Positions 43,593 to 52,831 of a stretch of 64,000 bases of DNA are shown here, piece after piece; position 1 is the stretch's first letter; the number at the start of each line of letters is the position of its first letter. This DNA comes from Streptomyces sp. KL109B (lineage in GTDB: Bacteria > Actinomycetota > Actinomycetes > Streptomycetales > Streptomycetaceae). The stretch spans positions 806,001-870,000 of the forward strand of contig NZ_JASERL010000002.1 in assembly GCF_030766935.1 (NCBI RefSeq), in the 5' to 3' direction. Below the pieces are notes generated by a model. That model did not search any database, was not told the origin of the DNA, and saw only the letters and a list, made by a program, of their open reading frames with translations. A program made the translations under genes and the position numbers.

Positions 43593-44579
43593 TCACCCGC
43601 ACAACCGCTCCCCCAACTCACTGCGCCCGTACCGCACGCTCCGCCCGCTGCGCGTCCGCAGCAGCAGCCCGGCGTCGTAGAGGACCGACAGGTGCTGGCT
43701 GACGGCGCCGGGGGTGACGGCGAGGCGGTGGGCCAGCTCCGTCGTCGACGCGGGTTCGTCGAGGAGGCGCAGGATGCGGGCGCGGGCGGCGCCGAGCAGC
43801 CGGGTCAGGGCCTCGCCGGTCGCCGGGGGCGGGGTCTCGGAGATGGTGGCCCGGCCCCGGGCCGGATAGCTGAGCAGCGGCGGCAGTCGAGGGTCGATCA
43901 TGGTGTGGGCGCCGTGGCAGAAGAGCGTGGGGACGAGGACGAGCCCGCGGCCCTCGATGCGGATGTCGGCCTTCGGCCAGGCGTACAGGCTGTCGCGCGG
44001 CACCAGGGTCAGCACGTCGCCGTGCCACGACAGGCGCTGGTCGAGGCCGGTGAACAGGCCGTCCACGCCCGCGTCCGCGAGCACCTTGCCGCGGTACGTG
44101 AGGTCGGCCTCCAGAACGGACTGGACGCGCGGCCACCAGTCCGGGGCGAGGCACTCGCGCCAGTACGCCTCCAACGCGTCGGCGATGCGCTGCCGGAAGC
44201 CGCCGGGGTCGTCAAGTCCCTTGCGCAGCACGGACGGCAGCCGATCGAAGGTCGTGTCGTACGCACCCGTGAACTCGGCCGCGAGGCGCTCCGGCGGGAC
44301 GGCGCGGATCTCGGCGAACTGCGCGTCGAGGCTCGGGCGCGGGCGGTCAGGGCGCGGGGTGAGGTAGTCGGGGACCCACAGGTGGGGTGCGACGAGCGCG
44401 CCGAGGAGTTCGGTGTCGAGGCGCTCGTAGGCGGGGGCGAGGCGGCGCAGCCAGGGCCGCTGGTGCGGGTAGCGGGCGGGCTGCCGCCAGCAGCGCAGCG
44501 AGTAGACGGCTTCCTGGAGCGGCGAGTACGCGAAGGACGTACGCGCCAGGTCACCGACGCCGAACCGGAACTCGATCAC
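43593..44579 (-). CDS. ArsR-type winged-helix regulator with DUF5937-like N-terminus
   Basis: 328 residues. The first 240 are an actinobacterial domain of unknown function (MIEFRFGVGDLARTSFAYSP, LFCHGAHTMIDPRLPPLLSY). The last 80 are an ArsR-like winged helix (STTELAHRLAVTPGAVSQHL, LLRTRSGRSVRYGRSELG). Divergent from an MFS transporter with one perfect palindrome between, so it most likely represses both. No Cys metal-binding motif, so a metal ligand is unlikely. Confidence 0.9.
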   Translation of the reverse strand: MIEFRFGVGDLARTSFAYSPLQEAVYSLRCWRQPARYPHQRPWLRRLAPAYERLDTELLGALVAPHLWVPDYLTPRPDRPRPSLDAQFAEIRAVPPERLAAEFTGAYDTTFDRLPSVLRKGLDDPGGFRQRIADALEAYWRECLAPDWWPRVQSVLEADLTYRGKVLADAGVDGLFTGLDQRLSWHGDVLTLVPRDSLYAWPKADIRIEGRGLVLVPTLFCHGAHTMIDPRLPPLLSYPARGRATISETPPPATGEALTRLLGAARARILRLLDEPASTTELAHRLAVTPGAVSQHLSVLYDAGLLLRTRSGRSVRYGRSELGERLCG

Positions 44580-44595
44580 TCCACCCTCCCCATGG

Positions 44596-44612
44596 TTTAG
44601 CCGGAGGCTAAA
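44596..44612. promoter_or_regulatory. ArsR-type operator between regulator and MFS gene
   Basis: TTTAGCC-GGA-GGCTAAA is a perfect inverted repeat with 7-base arms, 16 bases upstream of the regulator start and 33 upstream of the MFS start. It is AT-rich against its surroundings. Position is ideal for control of both genes. Confidence 0.8.
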
Positions 44613-44645
44613 GGAATACCCCGGCCCCCGGAACCCCGCTTCGCT

Positions 44646-45911
44646 ATGGCCATGACCACTTCACCACCCCGCCCGACACCTCCCTCGACCCGCTTCGGCG
44701 GGATGCTGCCCACGGTGCCGGTGCTGCGCGGCCTCTCGCTCCTCACGCTGCTGAACGCGTTCGGGCGCGGCCTGTTCTTCCCGGTGAGCGTCCTGTACTT
44801 CACGCGGTTCGTGGGCCTGAGCGCCACGTCGGTGGGTGTCGGCCTGACGGTGGCCGGGGTGTTCGGGCTCGCGGCGGGGGTGCCGACGGGGCGGGCCTCG
44901 GACCGGTGGGGGCGGCGGCCCGTGCTGACCGGCCTGTGGATCGGGTGCGGTGCGGCGCTGGCGGCCTACACGCTGATCGGCTCGTACGCCTCGTTCCTCG
45001 TCACGGCGATCTGCTACGCCACGTTGAGCCAGGGCGGCACGGGGGTGCGCAACGCGCTGTACGCGGATGTGCTGCCGGCTCACCAGCGGGTGGAGGGGCG
45101 GGCGCATCTGCGGATGGTGACGAACGTGGGCATGGGCGTGGGCGGCGGTTTCGGCGCGCTGGCGCTGCAACTCGACACCCGGGCCGGGTACACGACGCTG
45201 ATCCTCGTCGACGCGGCGGCGTTCGTCGGCTCGGCGCTGATGGTGCACCGGCTGCCGGGCGGCGCGGGGCGACGACCGGCGGCCGACATCCCGCCGGAGA
45301 GCCGCTGGCGCGCCGTCCGCGACCTTCCCTTCCTGGCGGTGACGTTCCTGAACGCCGTACTGGCCCTGCAGTACAGCCTGTTGGAGGTGGGCCTGCCGCT
45401 GTGGATCGCCCAGCACACTCAGGCGCCGCGCTGGACGGCGGCCCTCGTCGCGATCCTCAACTGTGTGCTCGTGGCGCTGCTCCAGGTGCGGGCGACGCGC
45501 GGCGTGGAGAACCTGCCGGGCGCGGTACGTGCCATGCGCCGCTCGGGCCTCCTCCTGGCCCTGTCCTGCGCGTTCTTCGCGTACTCGGCCGGGCTCTCGC
45601 CGCTGTGGGCCCTGGGGGTCCTGGTGGTGGGCGCGGTGGTGCAGGTGCTGGCCGAGGTGTTGCAGGCGGCGGGCGGCTGGACCGTCGGCTACGGCCTGGC
45701 CGACTCCCGCGCACAGGGCGTCTACCAGGGCGTCTTCAACTCCGGTCAGGCCGCGGCCACGATGGCGGCCCCCGCCCTGGTCACGGTCACCGCGATCCAG
45801 CACGGCACGGCGGGCTGGGCCGTGCTCGGGGCGCTGTTCGTGGTGGCGGGCCTCGGCGTGGGGCCCGCCGTGCGGTGGGCCCGGCGGGACGCGACCTGGC
45901 GCGGCGAATGA
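44646..45911 (+). CDS. MFS transporter controlled by the divergent ArsR-type regulator
   Basis: 421 residues, 12 membrane segments. Motif A-like GVPTGRASDRWGRRPVLTGL between helices 2 and 3, and SQGGTGVRNALYADVLPAHQ in helix 4-5 region. General drug- or metabolite-efflux layout; substrate unknown. ATG 44646 or 44652. Confidence 0.9.
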   Translation: MAMTTSPPRPTPPSTRFGGMLPTVPVLRGLSLLTLLNAFGRGLFFPVSVLYFTRFVGLSATSVGVGLTVAGVFGLAAGVPTGRASDRWGRRPVLTGLWIGCGAALAAYTLIGSYASFLVTAICYATLSQGGTGVRNALYADVLPAHQRVEGRAHLRMVTNVGMGVGGGFGALALQLDTRAGYTTLILVDAAAFVGSALMVHRLPGGAGRRPAADIPPESRWRAVRDLPFLAVTFLNAVLALQYSLLEVGLPLWIAQHTQAPRWTAALVAILNCVLVALLQVRATRGVENLPGAVRAMRRSGLLLALSCAFFAYSAGLSPLWALGVLVVGAVVQVLAEVLQAAGGWTVGYGLADSRAQGVYQGVFNSGQAAATMAAPALVTVTAIQHGTAGWAVLGALFVVAGLGVGPAVRWARRDATWRGE

Positions 45912-45920
45912 GCCGCACGA

Positions 45921-46025
45921 CCAAGCCCCTGCGGCTCCTCCAAGCCCCTGCGACGATTGAGCAGGCTTTGGCCTTTCAAGCCCCTGCGGCGATTGAGCAG
46001 CGGGGTCCGGGGCAGAGCCCCGCGG
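45921..46025. repeat. Interspersed hairpin element, inverted copy plus partial copies
   Basis: The complete 49-base element at 45977-46025 is the reverse complement of the one at 23779-23827. Partial copies of its end (CCAAGCCCCTGCG) stand at 45921 and 45940, the second continuing as ACGATTGAGCAG. It fills the gap between convergent MFS and panE-like genes and probably forms a terminator hairpin. Confidence 0.78.
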
Positions 46026-46028
46026 CCG

Positions 46029-47042
46029 TCACCCCGGGTGACCGCCATCCACCCTCGCCACCAGCTCACCCACACTCATCGCCCCGGCCGGACGGCCCTC
46101 CCGTACCGCCTCGTTGGCGAGCTCCTGCAACACGTCATTGACCGGCGTCGCCACCCCGTACAACCGCCCGAGAAGCGCGATCTCACCGTTGAGGTAGTCC
46201 GCCTCGATGCTCCCGGCGCCGCGCTGAAGCGACTGCCACGAGGAGCCGCCACCGCGCGGCGCCCCGTCGAACGGCTCGAAGCGGATCTTGTCGGCGCGCG
46301 CGGCCTTCTCCTCGTCCTGACTCGCGTACGCGATCCCGGCGGCGGCCAGCACCGCCTCCCCCTCGGCCCGCGCCCGCCCGACGAGGGCGAGCGCCTCGTC
46401 GCCCGCGAGCACCCCGGAGACCGCCTCGATCGCGTTGGCCAGATTGGCGAGGAGCTTCGCGTACTTCCAGCGCATGACGTCGTCGACCACCGGCGCCGCC
46501 AGCAGCCCCTTCTCCAGGTCGGCGGCGACCGCCCGCGCGGTCTCGTCGCTCCCGGACGGGTACCGGCCGATGTGCAGCATCCCGGAGAGCGGCGCCCCCT
46601 GGGCCCGCACCACGCCCGGCTCCACGAACGTGGCGGGCAGCCATACGCACATCCCGTAGACCCGCTGGAACGTGCGCAGCGCGAGCCGCTCGCTCTCCAC
46701 CCCGTTCTGCGCGCAGACCAGCGGCAGCCGCCCGGCCGCCGTGCCGCCGCCCTCGACGGGCCGGGGTCCCCACGCGGCGAGCGCGGCGGCGCTGTCCTGG
46801 GTCTTCACGGCGAGGATCAGCACGTCGTCGGCGCGCAGCGGACCAAGCGCCTCCGGCCCGTCCACGACCGGGAGTTGGTGGGTGTGCGGCCCGTCCGGTG
46901 TCTCGACGCGCAGCCCCTTGTCGCGCAGCGCCTCGTACTGCCTGCCGCGCGCGACGAGCACGACGTCACCGTGCCCGGCCTGGGCGAGCCGCCCTCCGAT
47001 GACGCCGCCGACCGCTCCTGCTCCGATGATGATGTAGCGCAT
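46029..47042 (-). CDS. Ketopantoate reductase family protein (PanE/ApbA)
   Basis: 337 residues. NADP-binding IIGAGAVGGVIGGRLAQAG, the middle motif DVLILAVKTQDSAAAL with catalytic Lys region MRWKYAKLLANLANAIEAV, and SSWQSLQRGAGSIEADYLNG near the C-terminus, all in PanE order. Reduces 2-dehydropantoate to pantoate for CoA synthesis, or acts on a related 2-oxo acid. Many streptomycetes have several copies; no other pantothenate gene is adjacent. Confidence 0.88.
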   Translation of the reverse strand: MRYIIIGAGAVGGVIGGRLAQAGHGDVVLVARGRQYEALRDKGLRVETPDGPHTHQLPVVDGPEALGPLRADDVLILAVKTQDSAAALAAWGPRPVEGGGTAAGRLPLVCAQNGVESERLALRTFQRVYGMCVWLPATFVEPGVVRAQGAPLSGMLHIGRYPSGSDETARAVAADLEKGLLAAPVVDDVMRWKYAKLLANLANAIEAVSGVLAGDEALALVGRARAEGEAVLAAAGIAYASQDEEKAARADKIRFEPFDGAPRGGGSSWQSLQRGAGSIEADYLNGEIALLGRLYGVATPVNDVLQELANEAVREGRPAGAMSVGELVARVDGGHPG

Positions 47043-47066
47043 GCACCGACCTTTTCACGGTCGCGT

Positions 47067-47621
47067 TCACCGTGGGGCGGTGAGCTCCACGAGTTTGGTC
47101 ACCGTGTTCCAGTTGCGGCTCGTCGCGACGAGGCCCTTGACGATCCCCGGCCGGGACAACTGCACACCCAGCTTCGAAACCCCCAGGCCCTTCGGGGCGT
47201 AGAGATAGAGGGCGCGGTCGCCGAGCCGGAAGTCCTCGGGGGCGTACGCGGCCGGGTCCACGGCGGCGAACCGGTCCGCCGTCACCGGCTCCGAGAAGTA
47301 CGTGACGTGCAGCTGCTTGGCCTCAAGGTCGGCGGCCGGGAAGGGGCAGGCGTCCCTGACGGACTTCAGGTAGGCGTGGTCGCGTACGAGAACGTCGACG
47401 GCGAAGCCGAACGTGTCGGCAACGGCCCGCTCGACGGCGGCGGCGTGCCGCGCTTCGTCGCCGTCGGCGGCCGCGAAGGTGACGTTGCCGCTCTGCAGGT
47501 ACGTCGTCACGTCCTCGTACCCCAAGTCGGCGAAGAGGGGCCGGAGTTGGGCCATCGGGACCTTCTTCGCCCCGCCCACGTTGATGCCGCGCAGCAGGGC
47601 CGCGTACCGGGTGATCGTCAT
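47067..47621 (-). CDS. DUF1697 protein
   Basis: 184 residues from ATG 47621. The opening RYAALLRGINVGGAKKVPMA and DVTTYLQSGNVTF are the signature of DUF1697, a two-domain alpha/beta protein of unknown function. SRNWNTVTKLVEL closes it. Directly follows (24 bases) no operon partner; stands alone on the minus strand before panE-like. Confidence 0.9.
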   Translation of the reverse strand: MTITRYAALLRGINVGGAKKVPMAQLRPLFADLGYEDVTTYLQSGNVTFAAADGDEARHAAAVERAVADTFGFAVDVLVRDHAYLKSVRDACPFPAADLEAKQLHVTYFSEPVTADRFAAVDPAAYAPEDFRLGDRALYLYAPKGLGVSKLGVQLSRPGIVKGLVATSRNWNTVTKLVELTAPR

Positions 47622-47705
47622 GCGCACACGATAGGGCGGCCGCCGTGCCCCGTGGGGGTGGGCACGACGACCGCCGGTCCTCTCGGTGTGCCGGGGGTGC
47701 CGGAG

Positions 47706-48917
47706 TTACTCGACGACCTTCAGGAGCTTGTTCGCGGTCCCGTCCGACGCGTTCTTGATGGCGTCGGGGGTGGCACCGTCGGTGAGCGCCTTCGAGACGT
47801 CGGCCGGGGTGGCGTCCTTGTGTCCGGCCAGGTAGACGGCGGCGGCGCCGACGACGTGCGGCGTCGCCATGGACGTACCGGAGATGGTGTTGGTGGCGTC
47901 GTCGCCGGTGTTCCAGTCGGACGTGATGTCCGATCCAGGCGCGTAGATGTCCACGACGGAGCCGTAGTTGGAGAAGTCCGACTGCTCGTCGTCCTTGGTG
48001 GAGGAGGCGACGGTGATGGCCTCCGGGACGCGGGCCGGGCTGGACTGGGAGGCGTCCGTCGACTCGTTGCCCGCCGCCACCGCGTAGGTGACACCGGAGT
48101 CGATGGACTTCTTGACGGCCGCGTCGAGCGCTTCGTCCACGCCGCCGCCGAGCGACATGTTGGCGACGGAGGGGCCCTCGTGGTTCTCGGTGACCCAGTC
48201 GATGCCCGCGACGACCTGCTCGGTGGTGCCGGAGCCCTGGTCGTCGAGGACGCGGACGGCGACGATCTTCGCCTTCTTGGCGACGCCGTGCGCCTCACCG
48301 GCGATGGTGCCGGCGACGTGCGTGCCGTGCCCGTTGCCGTCGTCGGCGTTGTCGTCGCCGTCGACCGCGTCGAAGCCGGAGGAGGCCCGGCCGCCGAAGT
48401 CCTTGTGGGTGGTGCGGACTCCGGTGTCGATGACGTACGCGGTGGCGCCCTCGCCTGCGCTGTCCGGGTACGTGTACTTGCTGTCGCCCGCGGTCTCGGC
48501 CTGGTCGATGCGGTCAAGGCCCCACGACGGCGGGTTGTCCTGGGTGGCGTCGATGTGGAACTTCTTGTTCTGGACGACCTTCGCGACGGAGCCGTCGGCG
48601 GCGAGCCGCTTGGCCTCGGTGTCGGAGAGGCCGTTCGCCGAGAAGCCGTTGACGGCGGAGCTGTAGTTCCGCTTGAGGGTGCCGCCGTACTCCTTGGCGA
48701 GGTCCTTCTTGGCGGTGGCACCCGCCTTCTGGTCGAGCAGCACGATGTAGCTGCCGGACACGGCGCCCTTGGCGTCCTGCCCGTAGACCTTGCCCTCGGC
48801 CGGGGCCGCGTTGGCGAACGAGCCGGTCAGAAGGGTGACGCCGACCGCGGTGGCAGCGGTGGCTATCGCCGCGGTGAGCTTGATGGCGCCGAAGCGCGCA
48901 CGCTGGTGTGTAGCCAT
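47706..48917 (-). CDS. Secreted subtilisin-like protease (S8) with I9 propeptide
   Basis: 403 residues from ATG 48917. Signal peptide ends near SFANAAPAEG. The I9 inhibitor propeptide follows (SGSYIVLLDQKAG, NGFSANGLSDTEAKRL). Catalytic triad: Asp in AYVIDTGVRTTH, His in GNGHGTHVAGTIAG, Ser in SGTSMATPHVVGAA, and oxyanion Asn in AVAAGNES. Extracellular serine protease of the proteinase K/aqualysin type. An inverted repeat lies 50 bases upstream beside a TTGACA sequence. Confidence 0.95.
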   Translation of the reverse strand: MATHQRARFGAIKLTAAIATAATAVGVTLLTGSFANAAPAEGKVYGQDAKGAVSGSYIVLLDQKAGATAKKDLAKEYGGTLKRNYSSAVNGFSANGLSDTEAKRLAADGSVAKVVQNKKFHIDATQDNPPSWGLDRIDQAETAGDSKYTYPDSAGEGATAYVIDTGVRTTHKDFGGRASSGFDAVDGDDNADDGNGHGTHVAGTIAGEAHGVAKKAKIVAVRVLDDQGSGTTEQVVAGIDWVTENHEGPSVANMSLGGGVDEALDAAVKKSIDSGVTYAVAAGNESTDASQSSPARVPEAITVASSTKDDEQSDFSNYGSVVDIYAPGSDITSDWNTGDDATNTISGTSMATPHVVGAAAVYLAGHKDATPADVSKALTDGATPDAIKNASDGTANKLLKVVE

Positions 48918-49256
48918 GAAGAGGGATCTCCTCGTGGTGTGTGGGGGGATTGCCAGCGCCCCAGGACGAACCTTCGTGAAGGTTGTCAAACTCCGGAAGA
49001 TGTCCGGGGGTTGAGACGAAACCCTGACCGATTGACGCGATCAGATCAAGACCTTCATCCACCTGTGACACGCTCAACAAGGTTTCGTAATAACAAAAGG
49101 GGCGGTTCCGGATGTTCATCCCCACGCGGCTCAACCCCCGATAGATGTAAGGGACTTGGGTCATCCTCCGCGCGGAGCGCCGCCTCCCGCACATCACCGA
49201 CCAGCACGACGAACCGGCCTTATCCCGCCCATACCTTCGACTCCGGAGGTGACCTG
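48918..49256. promoter_or_regulatory. Divergent promoter region of subtilisin and MMPL genes
   Basis: 339 bases without a gene. AACCTTC-GT-GAAGGTT at 48969-48984 is a perfect inverted repeat with 7-base arms; next to it, on the minus strand, TTGACA (48984-48989) could be a -35 box for the protease, with the palindrome lying in its spacer as an operator would. The rest (49020-49110) is relatively AT-rich. GGAGGT at 49245-49250 is the MMPL ribosome site. Confidence 0.5.
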
Positions 49257-51536
49257 ATGGCCAGGGACGGGGAACAGCGGGAGCGCCGGGTGCGCGGGTT
49301 CGCGGCGCGAGCCGGGGGATGGAGCGCGCGGCACCGGTGGGCGGCGGTGGGGATCTGGGTGCTGTTCGTCGTGGTGGCGATGGGCCTGGGCTCCGTCGCG
49401 GGACGCGTCGACGTGTCGGAGGACGACCAGCTCAAGGGCGAGACGAGCCAGGCCGCGCGGATCGTCGACGACGCGGGCGTCGACGAACCGGCCGGCGAGA
49501 CCGTGCTCGTACAGAGCAAGAACGGTGAACTACGGGCCACCGCACCGGAGTTCAAGCGGGCCGTGGCCGATGTGGTGGCGGCCGTGCAGGGCACGGGAGC
49601 GGTGACCGACGTGCGTTCGCCGTACGCCGCCGAGACCCGGACGATCTCGAAGGACGGCCGCACCGCGCTCGTCCAGTTCGACATGCGGGGCGACCCCGAG
49701 ACGGCGGCGGACCGGGTCGAGCCGGTGCAGAAGGCCGTCGCGGGCGTCGCCGACAAGCACGACGCGCTTCGGGTCGAGGAGATCGGCGCCGCGAGCATGA
49801 ACAAGACCTTCGACGACGCGTTCGGCGACGACTTCCAGAAGGCCGAGTACTCGGCGGTGCCGGTGGCGCTCGGCATTCTGCTGATCGCGTTCGGCGCGCT
49901 CGTCGCGGCGCTGCTCCCGGTGGCGCTCGCCATCACGGCGATCATGGCGACGATGGGCCTGATGGGCGTCGTCAGCCACCTCCAGCCGATGAGCGAGACC
50001 GCCAACTCGGTGATGCTGCTCGTCGGTCTGGCGGTCGGCGTCGACTACTGCCTGTTCTATCTGCGGCGCGAGCGCGAGGAGCGGATGAAGGGCCGCGACC
50101 CGGGGACCGCGCTGCGCGTGGCGGCTGCCACCAGTGGCCGGGCGATCATCGTCTCCGGGGTCACGGTGTGCGTGGCGATGGCGGGCATGATGTTCACCGG
50201 GCTCGCCGAGTTCCAGGCGATGGGGCTCGCGTCGCTGATGGTGGTGGCGGTCGCGATGGTGGGGTCCGTGACCGTGCTCCCGGCGCTGCTCTCGCTGCTC
50301 GGGGAGCGGGTGGAGAAGGGGCGGATCCCGTTCCTGCACCCGACGAAGCGGCGGGGCGGCGGCAACGGGGACGCCGTTTCGGGCAGCCGGTTCTGGAGCC
50401 GGGTGCTGTCTCTCGTACTCGCCCGGCCCGCCGTCTCCGTCGTCGTCGCGGTCGGCGCGCTGCTCGCGATCGCCGCGCCCGCGCTCGGCATGAAGACCCA
50501 GAACCTCACCCTGGACCAGGAGTTCGGCGACTCGCTGCCGATCGTGGCGACGTACGACCGGGTCAACGCGGCGTTCCCGGGCGGCTCGGACCCGGCCGAG
50601 GTGGTCGTGAAGGCCGACGACATCGACTCCGGTGAGGTGCGCGCCGCCATCGCCGACTTCCGTGCGCAGTCGGTGAGTTCGGGGGCCTCGCGCGGGCCGG
50701 TCGAGATCACCGTTCACCACGACGAGAACGTGGCGATCATCGACGTACCACTGGTGGGCGGATCCGATCAGGACAAGGCGGAGAAGAGCCTGGCGCTGCT
50801 GCGCGACGAGGTGCGACCGGACACGTTCGGCAAGGTCGACGGGGTCGAGGCGCCGATCACCGGGCAGGTCGCCGGCTCGAAGGACTTCAACGACCAGATC
50901 GTCGGGTCGGTGGTTCCCGTCTTCGCGTTCGTCGTCGTGTTCGCGTTCCTGCTGATGCTGCTGTCGTTCCGCTCGCTGACGGTCGCGATCACGTCGATCG
51001 TGCTCAACCTGCTGTCCGTAGGCGCCGCTTACGGCATTCTCGTCGCCGTGTTCCAGCACGGCTGGGGTGCCTCGCTGGTCGGCGCGGAGGGGGTCGGCGC
51101 CATCGTCACGTGGCTGCCGCTGTTCCTCTTCGTGATCCTGTTCGGCCTGTCGATGGACTACCACGTGTTCGTGGTGTCCCGGATCAAGGAGGCGCGCGCC
51201 CAGGGACGTACGAACGAGGCCGCGATCCGGCACGGCGTCGTCACGACCGCGGGCGTGGTCACCAGCGCCGCCGTCATCATGGTCGCCGTGTTCAGCATCT
51301 TCGGGACGCTGTCCATGCAGTCCATGAAGCAGATGGGCGTGGGCCTCGCGGCGGCCATCCTGATCGACGCGACCGTCATCCGCGGCGTGCTGCTGCCGGC
51401 CGTGATGGCGCTGCTCGGGGAGCGCAACTGGTATCTGCCGAGGTGGCTGCGGCGGATGCCCGACCTGACGCACGACGAGGCGGGCGTGGAGCCCGCCCCA
51501 AGGGCGCGCAAGGGGGGTGAGGAGCTGCGCGTCTGA
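49257..51536 (+). CDS. MMPL/RND-family transporter
   Basis: 759 residues from ATG 49257, GGAGGT six bases upstream. Layout of MMPL proteins: helix 1 (WAAVGIWVLFVVVAMGLGSV), extracytoplasmic domain, helices 2-6 with VGLAVGVDYCLFYLRREREE, second domain after LLAIAAPALGMKTQNLTLDQ, and helices 8-12 with LFGLSMDYHVFVVSRIKEAR. D-Y pairs for proton transfer are intact in both halves. Probably exports lipid-like compounds. Divergent from the subtilisin gene. Confidence 0.94.
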   Translation: MARDGEQRERRVRGFAARAGGWSARHRWAAVGIWVLFVVVAMGLGSVAGRVDVSEDDQLKGETSQAARIVDDAGVDEPAGETVLVQSKNGELRATAPEFKRAVADVVAAVQGTGAVTDVRSPYAAETRTISKDGRTALVQFDMRGDPETAADRVEPVQKAVAGVADKHDALRVEEIGAASMNKTFDDAFGDDFQKAEYSAVPVALGILLIAFGALVAALLPVALAITAIMATMGLMGVVSHLQPMSETANSVMLLVGLAVGVDYCLFYLRREREERMKGRDPGTALRVAAATSGRAIIVSGVTVCVAMAGMMFTGLAEFQAMGLASLMVVAVAMVGSVTVLPALLSLLGERVEKGRIPFLHPTKRRGGGNGDAVSGSRFWSRVLSLVLARPAVSVVVAVGALLAIAAPALGMKTQNLTLDQEFGDSLPIVATYDRVNAAFPGGSDPAEVVVKADDIDSGEVRAAIADFRAQSVSSGASRGPVEITVHHDENVAIIDVPLVGGSDQDKAEKSLALLRDEVRPDTFGKVDGVEAPITGQVAGSKDFNDQIVGSVVPVFAFVVVFAFLLMLLSFRSLTVAITSIVLNLLSVGAAYGILVAVFQHGWGASLVGAEGVGAIVTWLPLFLFVILFGLSMDYHVFVVSRIKEARAQGRTNEAAIRHGVVTTAGVVTSAAVIMVAVFSIFGTLSMQSMKQMGVGLAAAILIDATVIRGVLLPAVMALLGERNWYLPRWLRRMPDLTHDEAGVEPAPRARKGGEELRV

Positions 51537-51577
51537 CGACGCCGCGCTCCCCGTCGTACGACCTGTCCGTCGTCGCG

Positions 51578-52648
51578 TCACGCGACGGCGGACAGGTCCT
51601 TTTCGGGGACGGCGGTGTCCGAGGCGTCCGCGGTGTCCGAGGCGTCCGAGGCGTCTGCTTCGAATGCCTCCAGCGTGCGGCCGAAGTCGCGCGTCGACAG
51701 CAACAGCTTGTAGACGATGGCGAGTTCGAAGACGAGCAGCAGCGCGCCCGCCACGACGGTCGCCCCGATCACCTGGTCGAGCAGCGGCCCGACCACGAAG
51801 ACGGCCATCTGGAACTCGATGCCGCTCACCAGGTGCGTACGGATCCGGTGGCGCAGGAGGAAGGACCGGAAGCGCAGGTAGACGGGGAAGCGGCTGCGGA
51901 ATTCCTGGTGCAGGTCGACGACGCTGGGGCGGGGCGCCTCCGGCTGTGCGGCCGCTTCCTCGGCGGCCTCGGTGGCCTCGGTGGCCTCGGTGGTCTCGGT
52001 GGCCTCGTCCTCGGGGGTGGCGGAGGCGCCCGCCGCGCGCAGGTCCTGCTCGATGTCCGCGGACGGATTCGCCCGCAGCAGGTCCTCCATGAACGCGACG
52101 CGCTCCGCGTTCTGCGCCCGCCGGGCCGCGCGCACCCGGGACTTGATCTGCTTGCGCATCGTGTGCCGGGTCTTGAAGATCTCCAGTGAATTGATGTAGC
52201 GCAGCCCGTCGAGGAAGACGACGGCCACGGCGAGCCAGATGTAGACCAGATCGCCGGTGCGGTGGAATTGCCCGCCCATCAGCGCCACGGCGCAGGCCAT
52301 GACGCGCACGCGGTCGAAGATGTAGTCGAGCCAGGCGCCGAACACGGAGCCCTGCCCGGTGAGTCGGGCGACCTTGCCGTCCATGCAGTCGAGCACGAAG
52401 CTCAGGTGGTAGACGAGGGCGCCCGCGATCAGCCAGGGCCAGCCCCCCATCGCGAAACAGCCGGCCGCGCCGAGGCCGAGGATCAGGGCGCCCCAGGTGA
52501 TCTGGTTCGGGGTGATGCGCGTCCAGCGCGCCGTGAGCCGCACGAGCGGCGTGGCGAGCGGGTCGACGAGCAGCACGGTCCACCACGCGTCGCGTTTCTT
52601 CTGCGTGATACGCCGAACTTCGGGCAGCGACGGTATGTCCTGGTGCAT
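51578..52648 (-). CDS. CDP-alcohol phosphatidyltransferase family protein
   Basis: 356 residues from ATG 52648; a TTG at 52660 with AAGGA nearby is an alternative. Membrane enzyme with the diagnostic site DGKVARLTGQGSVFGAWLDY followed by IFDR (DGxxARx8Gx3Dx3D), which joins a CDP-alcohol to an acceptor in phospholipid or polyol-phosphate synthesis. The middle has an acidic low-complexity tract (ATETTEATEATEAAEEAAA) and the C-terminus a DASDASDTADASDTA tract, both coded by short direct repeats. A 20-base AT-rich palindrome stands 43 bases upstream. Product alcohol unknown. Confidence 0.9.
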   Translation of the reverse strand: MHQDIPSLPEVRRITQKKRDAWWTVLLVDPLATPLVRLTARWTRITPNQITWGALILGLGAAGCFAMGGWPWLIAGALVYHLSFVLDCMDGKVARLTGQGSVFGAWLDYIFDRVRVMACAVALMGGQFHRTGDLVYIWLAVAVVFLDGLRYINSLEIFKTRHTMRKQIKSRVRAARRAQNAERVAFMEDLLRANPSADIEQDLRAAGASATPEDEATETTEATEATEAAEEAAAQPEAPRPSVVDLHQEFRSRFPVYLRFRSFLLRHRIRTHLVSGIEFQMAVFVVGPLLDQVIGATVVAGALLLVFELAIVYKLLLSTRDFGRTLEAFEADASDASDTADASDTAVPEKDLSAVA

Positions 52649-52691
52649 GAGGCGCGCCAACTTTCCTTCTTCAAAAGTGGGTTCACCTCAA

Positions 52692-52711
52692 GGTAAGAAT
52701 CAATTCTTACC
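52692..52711. promoter_or_regulatory. AT-rich palindrome upstream of the CDP-alcohol transferase
   Basis: GGTAAGAAT-CA-ATTCTTACC is a perfect inverted repeat with 9-base arms, in a stretch (52661-52840) clearly poorer in GC than its surroundings. Likely an operator or promoter element of the gene starting at 52648. Confidence 0.6.
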
Positions 52712-52804
52712 AAGTTCAAGGACCAACGAACGCAACCTTTTCCGATAGCCAACAGTCGTACGTGGCGCATGAATCAATCTTGTTACCTATTACGCACAGC
52801 CTTT

Positions 52805-52831
52805 TTACGGAACGGTGGAACCGTTCCGTAA
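52805..52831 (-). terminator. Stem-loop after the glycosyltransferase gene
   Basis: TTACGGAACGGT and ACCGTTCCGTAA are perfect 12-base arms around a 3-base loop, nine bases beyond the glycosyltransferase stop. It probably ends the erm-mgt transcript; there is no U run in that direction. Confidence 0.72.

Noticed and set aside
45957..49256. Plus-strand open frame extending 1,100 codons upstream of the MMPL start
   Set aside because: It runs antisense to panE-like, DUF1697 and subtilisin, all with strong motifs; GGAGGT and ATG 49257 mark the true start.
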